A DNA stretch of 64,000 bases from an uncultured Arenicella sp. (GTDB lineage: Bacteria > Pseudomonadota > Gammaproteobacteria > Arenicellales > Arenicellaceae). The DNA is taken from positions 248,001 to 312,000 of the forward strand of contig CALIVT010000001.1 of the NCBI GenBank assembly GCA_938048185.1, read 5' to 3'. Shown piece after piece: positions 27,452 through 36,359 of the stretch. The notes under the pieces were generated by a model that worked only from the letters and a program-made list of their open reading frames with translations, was not told where the DNA came from and did no database searches. The translations under genes and the position numbers were made by a program. Every line of letters starts with the position of its first letter. The stretch's first letter is position 1.

Positions 27452-28189
27452 ATGAGCTTTCTGTCCCCATATTTTGATCTAAGCAATATCCAAGAATCTG
27501 GTAAAACCAAGGTCTGTGTTAGCGCGGAGCAGGGCAATAATTTTGCTAAGCGGGTCGCTGATGATTTCAACCCGATTCACGACACCGACTCAAAACGTTT
27601 TTGTGTCCCGGGGGATTTGCTGTTCGCGATCGCCTTAGATCAATACGGTGTGCACCAGTCTATGGATTTCCGTTTTCAAGAGCTGATCAAAGCGGATACC
27701 TGTATGTCCTATCCGCAAGTTGATATATCAGGTGCGGGTTCGATATCGGTGCTGAGTGACCGCGACAAAGCGGTATTGGGCATTCAGTTTGACGGCGAAG
27801 TGTCGGTTGATGACGATAAGCTTGAACAGCTGGTTCGCAATTACGTCGTTTTTTCAGGTAAGAACTTTCCTGGGATCTTAGTGCCGTTGATGAAACAACA
27901 CGAAGTCATGATTAACCCGGCTCGGCCGTTGGTCATTTACGAAAGTATGTCCTTGCATTTCGATACCTTAGATTTTACCGATTTACGCATTGAGCTGGCT
28001 GATACCACGTTGGCGGTAAATAGTAAGCGCGGCAATGCCGAACTGCACTTTAGCCTTTTTGATCATGATCGCGAGATCGGGCGCGGGCTTAAGAAGTTAG
28101 TGCTAAGCGGCTTACGCCCTTACGAACAAAGCGCGATAGACCAAATGTGTGAACAATATTCGTCCAGCAAACAATCTAAACGCGTTTAA
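27452..28189 (+). CDS. DUF3581 family protein
   Basis: A 245-residue protein that I recognise as DUF3581 from the segments QGNNFAKRVADDFNPIHD (about 26-43) and KRFCVPGDLLFAIALDQYG (about 46-64). The FNPIHD and VPGDLLFA motifs resemble the active-site helix region of hot-dog-fold MaoC-type hydratases, so an acyl-thioester-binding role is possible, but no function is established. No signal peptide is seen. Confidence 0.8.
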   Translation: MSFLSPYFDLSNIQESGKTKVCVSAEQGNNFAKRVADDFNPIHDTDSKRFCVPGDLLFAIALDQYGVHQSMDFRFQELIKADTCMSYPQVDISGAGSISVLSDRDKAVLGIQFDGEVSVDDDKLEQLVRNYVVFSGKNFPGILVPLMKQHEVMINPARPLVIYESMSLHFDTLDFTDLRIELADTTLAVNSKRGNAELHFSLFDHDREIGRGLKKLVLSGLRPYEQSAIDQMCEQYSSSKQSKRV

Positions 28190-28306
28190 GCTGAGAGCGT
28201 GAGTTCGATCTGGCAAATCTGCTGTCGACGTTAATCGTTTTTTAACACTCAACGATTTATCAATTGGTTGGTGTTTGTCAGTCATTGTCAGTTGAACGTT
28301 CGCTGC

Positions 28307-28888
28307 TTATTTCTTGACGCAAACCAGAGCACCGGTCGACCAATTTATTCTTGTAACGGTTAAATCATCTCTAGTGGCTAGGCTTTCGACTAGTTTCTGC
28401 GCCTTTAAAGTATGGCTATCTGGCCAGTCAGCTTGTTGTTTCATATCATCAATTAAATAGATTCCACCTGCTTTTAATAATTGCAGGGCCTCATCGAGAT
28501 GGTAATATTTCCCCGGCCAGGTATCGGCAAAAATAAGATCAATTGATCTTTTCGGAAGTTGATCTATTGTTGTTTCTCCAGCACCTATTTCTAACCTTAA
28601 CCTGGTATCAGATGATAAATATTTCCGTGCGATTTTTATAAGGTCGGCGTCATTATCAACGCTAATTAGGCTCGACTGAGTACACATACCCTCGAGCATC
28701 CAACTCGTGCTTAAGCCCGTACCTGTTCCAAGTTCTAGGAACCGGCCATTAGGTTTAGATCTGCAAAGAGTAGCAACTAACGAGCAGATCTTAACGTCGG
28801 ATAGTTGTTCAAATCCAAGCGCACGGGTTTCTTTCAGTATATCTGTATACGCTTCGGGGAAGTTTGAAATCGAATCATCCATGATCAT
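28307..28888 (-). CDS. Class I SAM-dependent (O-)methyltransferase
   Basis: A 193-residue cytoplasmic methyltransferase. The SAM motif I LELGTGTGLS is at about 37-46, motif II SVDNDADLI (about 65-73) binds the ribose, DLIFADTWPGKYYHLDEAL holds the motif IV region, and GGIYLIDDM matches the O-methyltransferase (catechol/caffeoyl-CoA-like) fold with acidic metal ligands. The substrate is unknown. Either ATG at 28888 or the one two codons later could be used. Confidence 0.72.
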   Translation of the reverse strand: MIMDDSISNFPEAYTDILKETRALGFEQLSDVKICSLVATLCRSKPNGRFLELGTGTGLSTSWMLEGMCTQSSLISVDNDADLIKIARKYLSSDTRLRLEIGAGETTIDQLPKRSIDLIFADTWPGKYYHLDEALQLLKAGGIYLIDDMKQQADWPDSHTLKAQKLVESLATRDDLTVTRINWSTGALVCVKK

Positions 28889-28966
28889 TGAGTCCCACCC
28901 TCAGAGAGGAAACCAATGCATTGGATGAGTATTCTAAGACTATTTTCAGATCTAAATACCCACAGT

Positions 28967-30343
28967 CTAAGCGCCAATAATACTTTGGCCGCACACTCGG
29001 ACTATATTTGCGGTTATGCCATTTGATCCTGGGCTGGCGAACCACGCAATACTCTCGGCGACGTCGACTGGCAAACCGCCTTGGCCCATTGAGTTCATAC
29101 GGCGCCCGGCCTGGCGCGCGCCAAACGGAATTTTAGAGGTCATCTCGGTCTCGATAAAGCCCGGCGCAACGGCATTAATCGTAATACCTTTTTTGGCTAA
29201 ATGCGGCGCTAATGCCTCTACCATGCCGATCACGCCTGCTTTTGATAGTGCGTAATTAGTTTGTCCGCGATTGCCCGCGATGCCTGAGATAGACGATACA
29301 CAGATAATACGTCCACCTTTGTTGATCGCATCGGCGTTCATGAACGCATCGTTGATGGTTTCCTGTACCGATAAGTTCACTTTTACGACCGATTCCCAAT
29401 CGCCTAAAGGCATGTTGGCAATCGTTTTGTCGCGTGTAATGCCGGCGTTATGTACGACAATATCCCAGCCACCTTCGGCTTCGGCCGCGTTAACTAATTT
29501 TGACGCTGCTGAGTCGCTGCGCAAGTCAACGAGGAGCATTTTGGCGTCAATTTTTTTGATGACCTTAGTCAATGCGTCTTTAGCGTTGGGTATGTCTAAG
29601 CAGGTTACGCTGGCGCCTTCACGCGCTAGAACCATTGCAATTGCCGCACCAATGCCTTGCGATGCGCCAGTCACTAGTGCCTTTTTACTCTTTAACGGTG
29701 AGTTCCAATTTATCTTTTCACGAGAACTTCTTGGCGCTTTTCGAATACTAATAACTTGCCCGGAAACGTAGGCTGAGCGGGGTGACAACAAGAAACGTAG
29801 GGTGGATTCGAGTTCAGACGAAACGCCTTCGTCGACGTAGACTAGTTGCGCGGTACAGCCGCGACGAAACTCTTTTGCTAGCGACCTACAAAAACCTTCC
29901 AGTGAGCGTTGCACAGCCGACTGCTTAGGGTCAGGGCACTTGCGCGGACGGCGACCTAAGATAATGATGCGTCCATTGGGCAATAATGAGCGAGCCGCGG
30001 TTTGAAAAAAATCAAACAAGGCGACGGTCTCGTTACTTTCGACCAGACCGCTTGCATCGAATATCAGTGCTTTTACAAGCGTTTCTGGCCGCCAAGCATT
30101 CGCCTTGTTCTTATTGTCGAGTACTGATTTGTGCAGATGCAACGGTGCTTTAATACGCGTCAACTGCTTTTGTATGACGTCGATCAGCTCTGAATGAGCA
30201 TTACCACCGAGTAACACATCGCCGTCAATAACGTTCTTGCGAGGTGTATAACGTTCAAGGACTTTTGGCTGTGGTAAGCCCAATAGGGCCGCGATCTTGC
30301 CGCCGAACGGCGTGCTTGCGAAATTTAAATATCGATCTTTCAT
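28967..30343 (-). CDS. High-molecular-weight 3-oxoacyl-ACP reductase-like protein (HMwFabG)
   Basis: A 458-residue two-domain SDR. The N-terminal 200 residues form a degenerate Rossmann domain without a full glycine motif. The C-terminal domain is a complete FabG with TGASQGIG at 225-232, HNAGITRDKT (about 298-307), catalytic Ser350/351, Y364 and K368 (NYALSKAG), and the GFIETEMT segment. HMwFabG (FabG4 type) reduces long or unusual 3-oxoacyl thioesters, often CoA-linked, with NADH or NADPH. It is last in a three-gene minus-strand run with a small membrane protein and an M50B peptidase. Confidence 0.88.
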   Translation of the reverse strand: MKDRYLNFASTPFGGKIAALLGLPQPKVLERYTPRKNVIDGDVLLGGNAHSELIDVIQKQLTRIKAPLHLHKSVLDNKNKANAWRPETLVKALIFDASGLVESNETVALFDFFQTAARSLLPNGRIIILGRRPRKCPDPKQSAVQRSLEGFCRSLAKEFRRGCTAQLVYVDEGVSSELESTLRFLLSPRSAYVSGQVISIRKAPRSSREKINWNSPLKSKKALVTGASQGIGAAIAMVLAREGASVTCLDIPNAKDALTKVIKKIDAKMLLVDLRSDSAASKLVNAAEAEGGWDIVVHNAGITRDKTIANMPLGDWESVVKVNLSVQETINDAFMNADAINKGGRIICVSSISGIAGNRGQTNYALSKAGVIGMVEALAPHLAKKGITINAVAPGFIETEMTSKIPFGARQAGRRMNSMGQGGLPVDVAESIAWFASPGSNGITANIVRVCGQSIIGA

Positions 30344-30383
30344 AGTAGGGTTGAGCGTAGGGTAGTGCTGATAAGATGTACTG

Positions 30384-30788
30384 TTAGTGAGAGCGTAATG
30401 AACTTAAGAATAAACCAAGCCCGCCAACCGCTAGCGTGAGTATCACAATTAGGTCGAAGGCCGTCATATTCTGAAAACTAAATTGAATTTTTGATATCAC
30501 GCCAAACACCAAGGCCACCAGCGAGCCGCATCCGAGTAGCCAACCTAAATAATTTTTTGCGTTATAGAAAATTAGGCCAACGCCGAACATGAAGGGAATC
30601 ATGATCATTCCGCTGGTAACGCCAAACCCGCCCATGTTGTAGAGCCGCGCACCGAAACCGTAATTACCATAGACGTTAATCGAATTAAACAGTAAATAGA
30701 TACCGCCACACAACATAATAAGACCAATAAAAAAACGACTTGAGCCGCCCGATGTTCCGCCTGCACCCTGCATATTATACCTTTGCAA
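30384..30788 (-). CDS. Small integral membrane protein, unknown function
   Basis: A 134-residue protein with about four hydrophobic segments (FFIGLIMLCGGIYLLF; MIMIPFMFGVGLIFY; WLLGCGSLVALVFGVI; LIVILTLAVGGLGLFLSS) and a Gly/Ser-rich N-terminus. The family is not recognised. It sits between the M50B metallopeptidase (50 bp upstream) and the HMwFabG gene (40 bp downstream) on the same strand. Co-transcription and a membrane partnership with the peptidase are plausible but not shown. A start at Met5 is possible. Confidence 0.65.
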   Translation of the reverse strand: MQRYNMQGAGGTSGGSSRFFIGLIMLCGGIYLLFNSINVYGNYGFGARLYNMGGFGVTSGMIMIPFMFGVGLIFYNAKNYLGWLLGCGSLVALVFGVISKIQFSFQNMTAFDLIVILTLAVGGLGLFLSSLRSH

Positions 30789-30838
30789 TGTTTCTTAAAT
30801 CACTGATTCTGCTCGCTTTTAGTTTATTAAGCAAGGGC

Positions 30839-31534
30839 TCATTTGAGATAAGTATGCCTGAGGCTGAGGGCAAATATAGCCAGCGCTGTACTGGCAACGA
30901 TGCAGGCCCATAACAAATGCCCACCAATGAGATGCTCGGCAATGTTACTTGAGTCTGAGTGGCCTTGAAAATTGCCGGCGCTGGCAGTGCGACTGAAGAT
31001 ATAGGGAATGGTGCGAGTGAAGGTGTCTACTAACATGTGTACACCCATGAACTGAATGAGAAATTGGTCAATGCCGGTTTCGCGTTTGCGCGCGAGCCAA
31101 AGAAAAATCAGGCCGGTGGGTATGAGTACCGCAAGGCCAAATACTGATCGCACCCAAAGCACACAGCTAATAAGAATAAATAAACTTAAGGCAATAAAGA
31201 CCAGCGAAGCCGCACGATGCGTTCGTCCGGCAACAATAAAGATTCCGCCAGCAATGGATGGCGCCAATAGGCCGCCTGCAGCGGTTCCTGCTTGACGCCA
31301 ACCCGGAACGATGCGGGTAGTCGCGAGGCCTGACCCGTTCTGAAACAGCTCAACCTTAATTAAGTCTCCACCTAGAGCGAGTGCAGCTAGACCATGCCCC
31401 ATTTCGTGGATAAACGTAGTGATTATCACAAACGGCCACTGAATATAATTGCCGTAAGGCACGCGCGAGAGCACGAAGAACACTAGGGCTGCGAATAGCA
31501 GCAACGCGAACGCGCGCGAATTATTGTTTTGCAT
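30839..31534 (-). CDS. M50B-type membrane metallopeptidase
   Basis: A 231-residue membrane protein with the zinc motif HEMGH at residues 43-47 (FIHEMGHGLAAL) embedded in the second hydrophobic segment. About five more membrane segments follow. This matches the compact M50B-like peptidases (YugP/SpoIVFB-related) rather than full site-2 proteases such as RseP, as no PDZ domain is present. A third zinc ligand (Asp) is expected in a later helix; DTFTRTIPY (about 171-179) is a candidate. The substrate is unknown. Confidence 0.78.
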   Translation of the reverse strand: MQNNNSRAFALLLFAALVFFVLSRVPYGNYIQWPFVIITTFIHEMGHGLAALALGGDLIKVELFQNGSGLATTRIVPGWRQAGTAAGGLLAPSIAGGIFIVAGRTHRAASLVFIALSLFILISCVLWVRSVFGLAVLIPTGLIFLWLARKRETGIDQFLIQFMGVHMLVDTFTRTIPYIFSRTASAGNFQGHSDSSNIAEHLIGGHLLWACIVASTALAIFALSLRHTYLK

Positions 31535-31646
31535 AAGTCGGTTGTTTTTGGTTTTCTGGAATCTTCATCTTTTTGATGATTTTAAGTGATAATCTGTCTA
31601 CTTATCCGGTTTTTAGTTAAATACATTTACACACTAGGAATAATTC

Positions 31647-32423
31647 ATGAGAACTTACCCTGTTTTACTCATATCATTTTTAATCACTCTGGGCTCGATG
31701 GCCAACGTTTACGCACAAAACTCAAGCGCTGGTGATGCGAATTTAGATGTTAAGGTCAAAGCCGCGCTTGATGGAGAGCTTCGAACCGACGCGGAGCGTG
31801 AGCGTGATCGCAATCGCAGGCCTCTTCAAACTCTAAAGTTTTTAGGAATTCAGCCCGATATGCGGGTGCTTGAACTGATTCCTGGTGGTGGTTGGTACAC
31901 CAAGATATTAGCGCCAACTTTAAGAGATGAAGGCGAGTTGACTGTCTCTTTATTCGCTGGCCGTGTAAAAGATGGCCTAGTTGGGCAGCCCGGAATGGAT
32001 AAAATTCAGGTTCTAGAAGCTAACGTTGAGGCCGAAGACGGGGAAGATAATTTACGCACCGTGCAGGCGTTTGATTTCGGCGAAACTGGCTTTGACGCCG
32101 TGCTCACGTTTCGTAATATGCATAACTTTGACGCCGCTGGTCGCAAAAATATCAATGCGGCGGTTTTCAAGGCATTAAAGCCCGGCGGGATTTATGGCGT
32201 GGTCGACCACACCCGTCGACATATGGAGCCGATAACTCGCGAGAATCGCCGTCGCGCTGATCCGGTTGTGATCGCCAAAGAGCTATTAGACGCTGGGTTT
32301 GTATTTGAAGATCATTCAAGCTTGCACTATAAGCCTGATGATGAGCTTCGTTATGAAGTGGGTCGCAAGTCGGTTACCGGTAATAGCGATAGGTTTACTT
32401 TTCTGTTCAGAAAACCGAAGTAA
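31647..32423 (+). CDS. Exported class I SAM-methyltransferase-like protein (COG4798 type)
   Basis: A 258-residue protein with a signal peptide ending at about residue 23 (NVYA). The mature part is a Rossmann methyltransferase: RVLELIPGGGWYTKILAP (about 73-90) is a degenerate motif I, DAVLTFRNMHNFD (about 151-163) is motif IV, and KPGGIYGVVDHTRR (about 178-191) follows. A periplasmic location is odd because SAM is cytosolic. The family is known from many Proteobacteria but its role is unclear, so it may be non-catalytic. It converges on the ion-channel gene, with an inverted repeat between them. Confidence 0.82.
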   Translation: MRTYPVLLISFLITLGSMANVYAQNSSAGDANLDVKVKAALDGELRTDAERERDRNRRPLQTLKFLGIQPDMRVLELIPGGGWYTKILAPTLRDEGELTVSLFAGRVKDGLVGQPGMDKIQVLEANVEAEDGEDNLRTVQAFDFGETGFDAVLTFRNMHNFDAAGRKNINAAVFKALKPGGIYGVVDHTRRHMEPITRENRRRADPVVIAKELLDAGFVFEDHSSLHYKPDDELRYEVGRKSVTGNSDRFTFLFRKPK

Positions 32424-32439
32424 GCTGTTGGTCGATGTG

Positions 32440-32475
32440 AGTGAGGCCTAGTGTGATCAACGGGGCCTCACTTTA
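32440..32475. terminator. Bidirectional hairpin between convergent methyltransferase and ion-channel genes
   Basis: AGTGAGGCC (32440-32448) pairs perfectly with GGCCTCACT (32464-32472). It lies between stops at 32423 and 32481. Flanking T content is low, so termination may be partial. Confidence 0.6.
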
Positions 32476-32480
32476 CTCAG

Positions 32481-32939
32481 TCACCTTTTTCCGACGATCG
32501 TACGATGCAATACCTCGATAAGGAAGGCTGTGTTGAGGCCGAATAATACCAAGCCGTTCGCGGCAATCATGCCTGACAAAATACGCCAATCGTTTGGCAA
32601 GGTCACGTCGCCAAAGCCCAGCGTAGTAAAGGCTACCATGGAGAAGTAGAGAGACTCTTCTAGTGTGCTAAAGCACCCAAGTAATTGGAAAAAACCGGCC
32701 CAAATCCAGATTGCGATACTCAATGCAGCCAATAACCACAGTGTTGAAATCGACAGCACTAAAACCACTGGCATGGTTTTGTTGAAAAGTGATAAGTATG
32801 AATCACCGCTCTCGAGTTTACGCAGTTGCTTAATCGCAATTTGAATAAATATCACCTGTACCAAAATAGTAATCGGTATAACAAACGAACCGATAAAAAG
32901 TTGAAAAAACACGGCGACTATTGAGTGTTGCCTGCGCAA
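32481..32939 (-). CDS. Two-TM potassium-channel-like protein
   Basis: A 152-residue inner membrane protein with an N-terminal hydrophobic helix, a second (VLVLSISTLWLLAALSIAIWIW), a pore loop and a final helix. The pore helix and filter read YFSMVAFTTLGFGDV, matching the T-x-G-[YF]-G-D signature of cation channels with L in place of the usual V. No cytoplasmic RCK or nucleotide-binding domain is present. It overlaps the catalase-like gene by 22 bp and is the last gene of the four-gene minus-strand operon. Confidence 0.8.
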   Translation of the reverse strand: MRRQHSIVAVFFQLFIGSFVIPITILVQVIFIQIAIKQLRKLESGDSYLSLFNKTMPVVLVLSISTLWLLAALSIAIWIWAGFFQLLGCFSTLEESLYFSMVAFTTLGFGDVTLPNDWRILSGMIAANGLVLFGLNTAFLIEVLHRTIVGKR

Positions 32940-34087
32940 TATTGCTCAAGGCTATCGCACCAGCTATTCGGTTCAGTGGCGTGCATGTCATTACGCACGC
33001 GTCGATACGCCGCGGTGTGCAAATAGACCTCGCGCCGCAGTTGATTGAAGTGGCTCAGTGGTTCTAGCCCTTTAACGGCGTGCCACACATTAAACGACAT
33101 CGCCTCGCACATATCGTTTTGTGCCGCGGTATCAAAGCTCTGTTTAGGAATGTGCACACGTGCTATCGGCACAAATGGTGAATCTTTTTCTGACCACTCA
33201 ACGGTTGGGTCTTCAATGGGCATACGTGCGCCAGGCTTACGCAGCTGCACCAAGAATTGAAAGCAGGCGTCCTGCTCGCTTAAGAGTTTTTTCATTGCAG
33301 CGCGTAAAAAATTCGGGGCAGTGGTGTCTATGCCAGGCGCTTGATAGTCTTCGCACGATTTCGCACTGTACTTCATTTGGTGGGGGCCGAGCTTGTAGGG
33401 CGTCATGCTGTAATACTGGTCGGATAGGGGCGTTGCTGGCGCTTTTTTACGCGTGCCAAGCGCGATGTAGAGCTGCCGCAAGCGCCATTCGAATGGATTG
33501 ATAAAATGTTCACCAAAAAAATAGGTAAACGGTTGTCCAATCTCCACTGCTTTTTCCAGCACACGGTAGTCCGCTGTAGAGCGGATGAAAAATGCGGGTG
33601 AATTAATCATCACAAAGTCTTGTGTCTTGCCCGCTAGTAGCGGCGGCAACAGTTGCTCGCCCGGTACGTTCATGACTTTAATCGCCATACCGCGTGCGTC
33701 CTTTTTAGTATCGACCACAGCCGGTACGCTGCCATTGGAGAAACGGATCCAAGCTTGGTATTTGCCAGGTTCTTTGAAAATTCCATGATTGTATCGAGAC
33801 TGAGACTCAAACACTTCAAATGTTGCGCGCACGCAACCATGTGCTTTTGAGTGTGCGTCGCGCTGGTATTGCGGAGTGCGTTCGCGTGTCACAATATTAC
33901 GCACGGACTCGACGATGGCGGCGGTCTCAGTGCGCCGATTGGCTTTCTGTTCCTCGGTTTTATCAACTAAGCCTGCATCAGGATCACGCAATTCGGCTAT
34001 TAGCATTTGGCCGGCGAACACGGCGACAAAGAGCATGGCATACGCTAAGACAAATACTGAGAGCCATTTTAGAATTTTCTTGATCAT
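32918..34087 (-). CDS. Catalase-fold haem protein (catalase family protein)
   Basis: A 389-residue protein of the catalase-like haem family, shorter than classical catalases (about 480 or more). An N-terminal membrane anchor is visible (LSVFVLAYAMLFVAVFAGQML, about 9-29). The distal His lies in SKAHGCVRATFEV (about 80-92), and the Asn-bearing strand DFVMINSPAFFI (about 163-174) matches the distal pocket. The presumed proximal haem ligand region is HTAAYRRVRND near the C-terminus. Such proteins may act as peroxidases or lipid hydroperoxide-handling enzymes rather than true catalases. The start overlaps the upstream multihaem gene by 4 bp (translational coupling), placing both at the membrane together. 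Confidence 0.82.
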   Translation of the reverse strand: MIKKILKWLSVFVLAYAMLFVAVFAGQMLIAELRDPDAGLVDKTEEQKANRRTETAAIVESVRNIVTRERTPQYQRDAHSKAHGCVRATFEVFESQSRYNHGIFKEPGKYQAWIRFSNGSVPAVVDTKKDARGMAIKVMNVPGEQLLPPLLAGKTQDFVMINSPAFFIRSTADYRVLEKAVEIGQPFTYFFGEHFINPFEWRLRQLYIALGTRKKAPATPLSDQYYSMTPYKLGPHQMKYSAKSCEDYQAPGIDTTAPNFLRAAMKKLLSEQDACFQFLVQLRKPGARMPIEDPTVEWSEKDSPFVPIARVHIPKQSFDTAAQNDMCEAMSFNVWHAVKGLEPLSHFNQLRREVYLHTAAYRRVRNDMHATEPNSWCDSLEQYCAGNTQ

Positions 34088-36306
34088 TGCTCTGCTCCGA
34101 TCTCAATGATTGCGTCCAACGTTACGCGGCTGGCGGTGTCTTTGGGCCAAGCGACACCTTCACAATGTGGTTTTGATTCAGGCTGAGGCCGTTCGCCGTC
34201 CTCATGTATTTTTAGGTATTCGACCAGTGCTAAGCGCTCTTGGCGGGTGAATTGTCGACAGTATCCTGGTCGGTCTTTAAGCTCATACCCGATTACGCCA
34301 TCGCCACAAAGACCGTCATTAAACTCATGCCCCACGTTAGAGTTGCCAGTGATTGATGTGTCGAACTTAAACGCGCCTTTGAATTTGGTGACATCTAAGC
34401 CTAATACTGTTGGGTCGTACTCTTTGCGGCCCAAATAAAACGTGTGGTCTCGTTCTTCAGCCGGTGACAGTAGTTGGTAGATGCTGGGTACCGAGCCATT
34501 GTGTAGAAAGGGCGCCGTGGCCCAAACTCCTTCAAGCGGCCGGGGTCGATAAGCGCGCCAGTTTACCGGAGTGTCTACCTCGCCAAAGCCGTCTAGATCA
34601 GCGACTTGTCGTTCTTTGCCAGCCACTGTTTTATACCCATCGGCTTCGACTAGGCCCCACTCGCGATATTGTTTGTCGCGAACTTGACCGCCAATAAATG
34701 ATAAGCCTGCGGCGAACCCGGTTTTGCTCGGGTCTGGTATTAGTTTGGGGTCGGGCAAGGCTAAGAACGAGCCTTTAGCGCGTTCAGCTTTAATTAGGTC
34801 GACCACTCGTGTGATGTCGTAGGTATTGTTAATCATGTTGGTCGCTGACGTCGGATCAGTGCCAATATGGTCGAGCGGAATATGGATCATTTCCCAATAC
34901 CAGTCGCGTTTATACTGCAACGCATAGTCAGGCACCGGGGTGCCAAGGCGAGTGTCAGCGTTAATTTTAGTGGCTGGGTGGTGTTTAATATCGCTAAGCT
35001 CAATCAGCTTGCCGGCACTATTAGTCATCAATGGGCCGTGACAGGTTTTGCAATCATGCGTTTGCCCGGCGTCTTTATAGTTAATCTCGCCTGCAATCGC
35101 TTTACGCACAAATGGGCCGTGGCAAGAAGCGCATACCTCATCAAATATCTTTTCGCCTTGGGCGGCTAAATCTTGATTCACCTTGCCCATTAAATCTTCA
35201 GGCCACTTAGGTGGTTTTAAAAATTGTAGAGTGGTTTCAATGCAGTGCAATTCCGGGATCATGACTGAGTTGTCGTATAAAGTGTCGCCATGCGTAAGGT
35301 CTAAGCGTGACCGGGTGCCGAGTGCTTCGTTGACGTTGCGCGCCATCGCTTGGCTCACCGTGCCCATCCATTGCACCCAATCAAAAGCCCATATGTCCCA
35401 AAGGTGTGGATAATTTACCGGTGCGTCGGCGATGTGGTAGTTTTCCGGCGAAATGTTGTCGCCATAAACGGTATTGGCGATTCGACCTAACGCGTCAGTA
35501 CGACCGTAGCCTTCCTGAGTAGGGTACAGCGAACCGTTGTTTTTCGCATAAACTAACGCCTGCTTGATCGCCGACCACGTCGCTTTACGTAATTCTTTTT
35601 TCTTTTTCGAGTAATGTTCTTTTGGCGCGTCTTTAAGAACTTTGCGCGCAAAGCGATTGAATTTAAACGGGTTTATGTAGGTTGTTGTCAGAGATACAAT
35701 GCTGTTAGCAATAAATTGAGTCGGTTCAAGCGAGGGCAGTGCGTGCCCGCCAGCGCCGCCATCAATGACCATCGCGGTGCCTCTGTAAGTCAGCTGCGCA
35801 GAGTGGCATGCGGCACAGCTCACGTCTAACATTTTAGCTTTAGTTTCCGGGTCGTAGTGCCAGGTTAGCCCGACGGGTAGGTCATAGGGGTTATTCTCGT
35901 TCGCCTTTGGCGCTGGGTCGTAGATATAGCCGAGTCGCTGCATATACTCGCGCGTGACTAGTGGCGACTTACCAACGGGTTTTTCTAAATTAGTAATCCA
36001 GTCATATTGTAGGCCGAAAAATTCGGTACCCTGAGGTGTTCGGTAATAATGTTGCCGTTGCTCGGAACACCAACCTTGGTAACTATGTTGTTCGCCATCA
36101 GCGCACACTTTTTCATCGCTGGGTGTCAGAAACCGGTATTCAGTAATCTCAGTGTAAGGCGGTATGTTTGGGAAAGCCGATATGTACCAAAGAAAGCCGA
36201 ACGCACCAATAAAGACGACAGTAATTAGGGCCGCGATTATCTTTAGTAGGCGTTTCCAGTGCAGGAGCTTTCTTAAGATACGAATAAGTGTGCGATGTAT
36301 AGTCAT
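34084..36306 (-). CDS. Membrane-anchored multihaem cytochrome c, dihaem peroxidase-like
   Basis: A 740-residue periplasmic protein with an N-terminal membrane anchor (about 22-43). It has three c-type haem motifs: CAACH at 164-168, CASCH at 392-396 and CKTCH at 419-423. The overall layout is like the large MauG/CcpA/RoxA-related dihaem family. The C-terminal half has the RPRPLEGVWATAPFLHNGSVPSIYQLL segment conserved in that family. The extra pair of closely spaced motifs at 392-423 is worth noting. It is co-transcribed with a catalase-like protein (4-bp overlap) and an ion channel, and follows an SMP-30 gene by 53 bp. Confidence 0.83.
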   Translation of the reverse strand: MTIHRTLIRILRKLLHWKRLLKIIAALITVVFIGAFGFLWYISAFPNIPPYTEITEYRFLTPSDEKVCADGEQHSYQGWCSEQRQHYYRTPQGTEFFGLQYDWITNLEKPVGKSPLVTREYMQRLGYIYDPAPKANENNPYDLPVGLTWHYDPETKAKMLDVSCAACHSAQLTYRGTAMVIDGGAGGHALPSLEPTQFIANSIVSLTTTYINPFKFNRFARKVLKDAPKEHYSKKKKELRKATWSAIKQALVYAKNNGSLYPTQEGYGRTDALGRIANTVYGDNISPENYHIADAPVNYPHLWDIWAFDWVQWMGTVSQAMARNVNEALGTRSRLDLTHGDTLYDNSVMIPELHCIETTLQFLKPPKWPEDLMGKVNQDLAAQGEKIFDEVCASCHGPFVRKAIAGEINYKDAGQTHDCKTCHGPLMTNSAGKLIELSDIKHHPATKINADTRLGTPVPDYALQYKRDWYWEMIHIPLDHIGTDPTSATNMINNTYDITRVVDLIKAERAKGSFLALPDPKLIPDPSKTGFAAGLSFIGGQVRDKQYREWGLVEADGYKTVAGKERQVADLDGFGEVDTPVNWRAYRPRPLEGVWATAPFLHNGSVPSIYQLLSPAEERDHTFYLGRKEYDPTVLGLDVTKFKGAFKFDTSITGNSNVGHEFNDGLCGDGVIGYELKDRPGYCRQFTRQERLALVEYLKIHEDGERPQPESKPHCEGVAWPKDTASRVTLDAIIEIGAEQ

Positions 36307-36359
36307 GTTACTGCTCGATTTTAGTTAGTCCGGTTACCCACAAAATATTTGCGTCCCAG

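Noticed and set aside
28190-28306. A terminator between the DUF3581 and methyltransferase genes
   Set aside because: AACACTCAAC and GTTGGTGTT pair only with a bulge and without a clear T run, so the evidence is too weak.
29271-29771. A 166-aa plus-strand ORF
   Set aside because: It lies antisense within the HMwFabG coding region, whose SDR motifs are intact.
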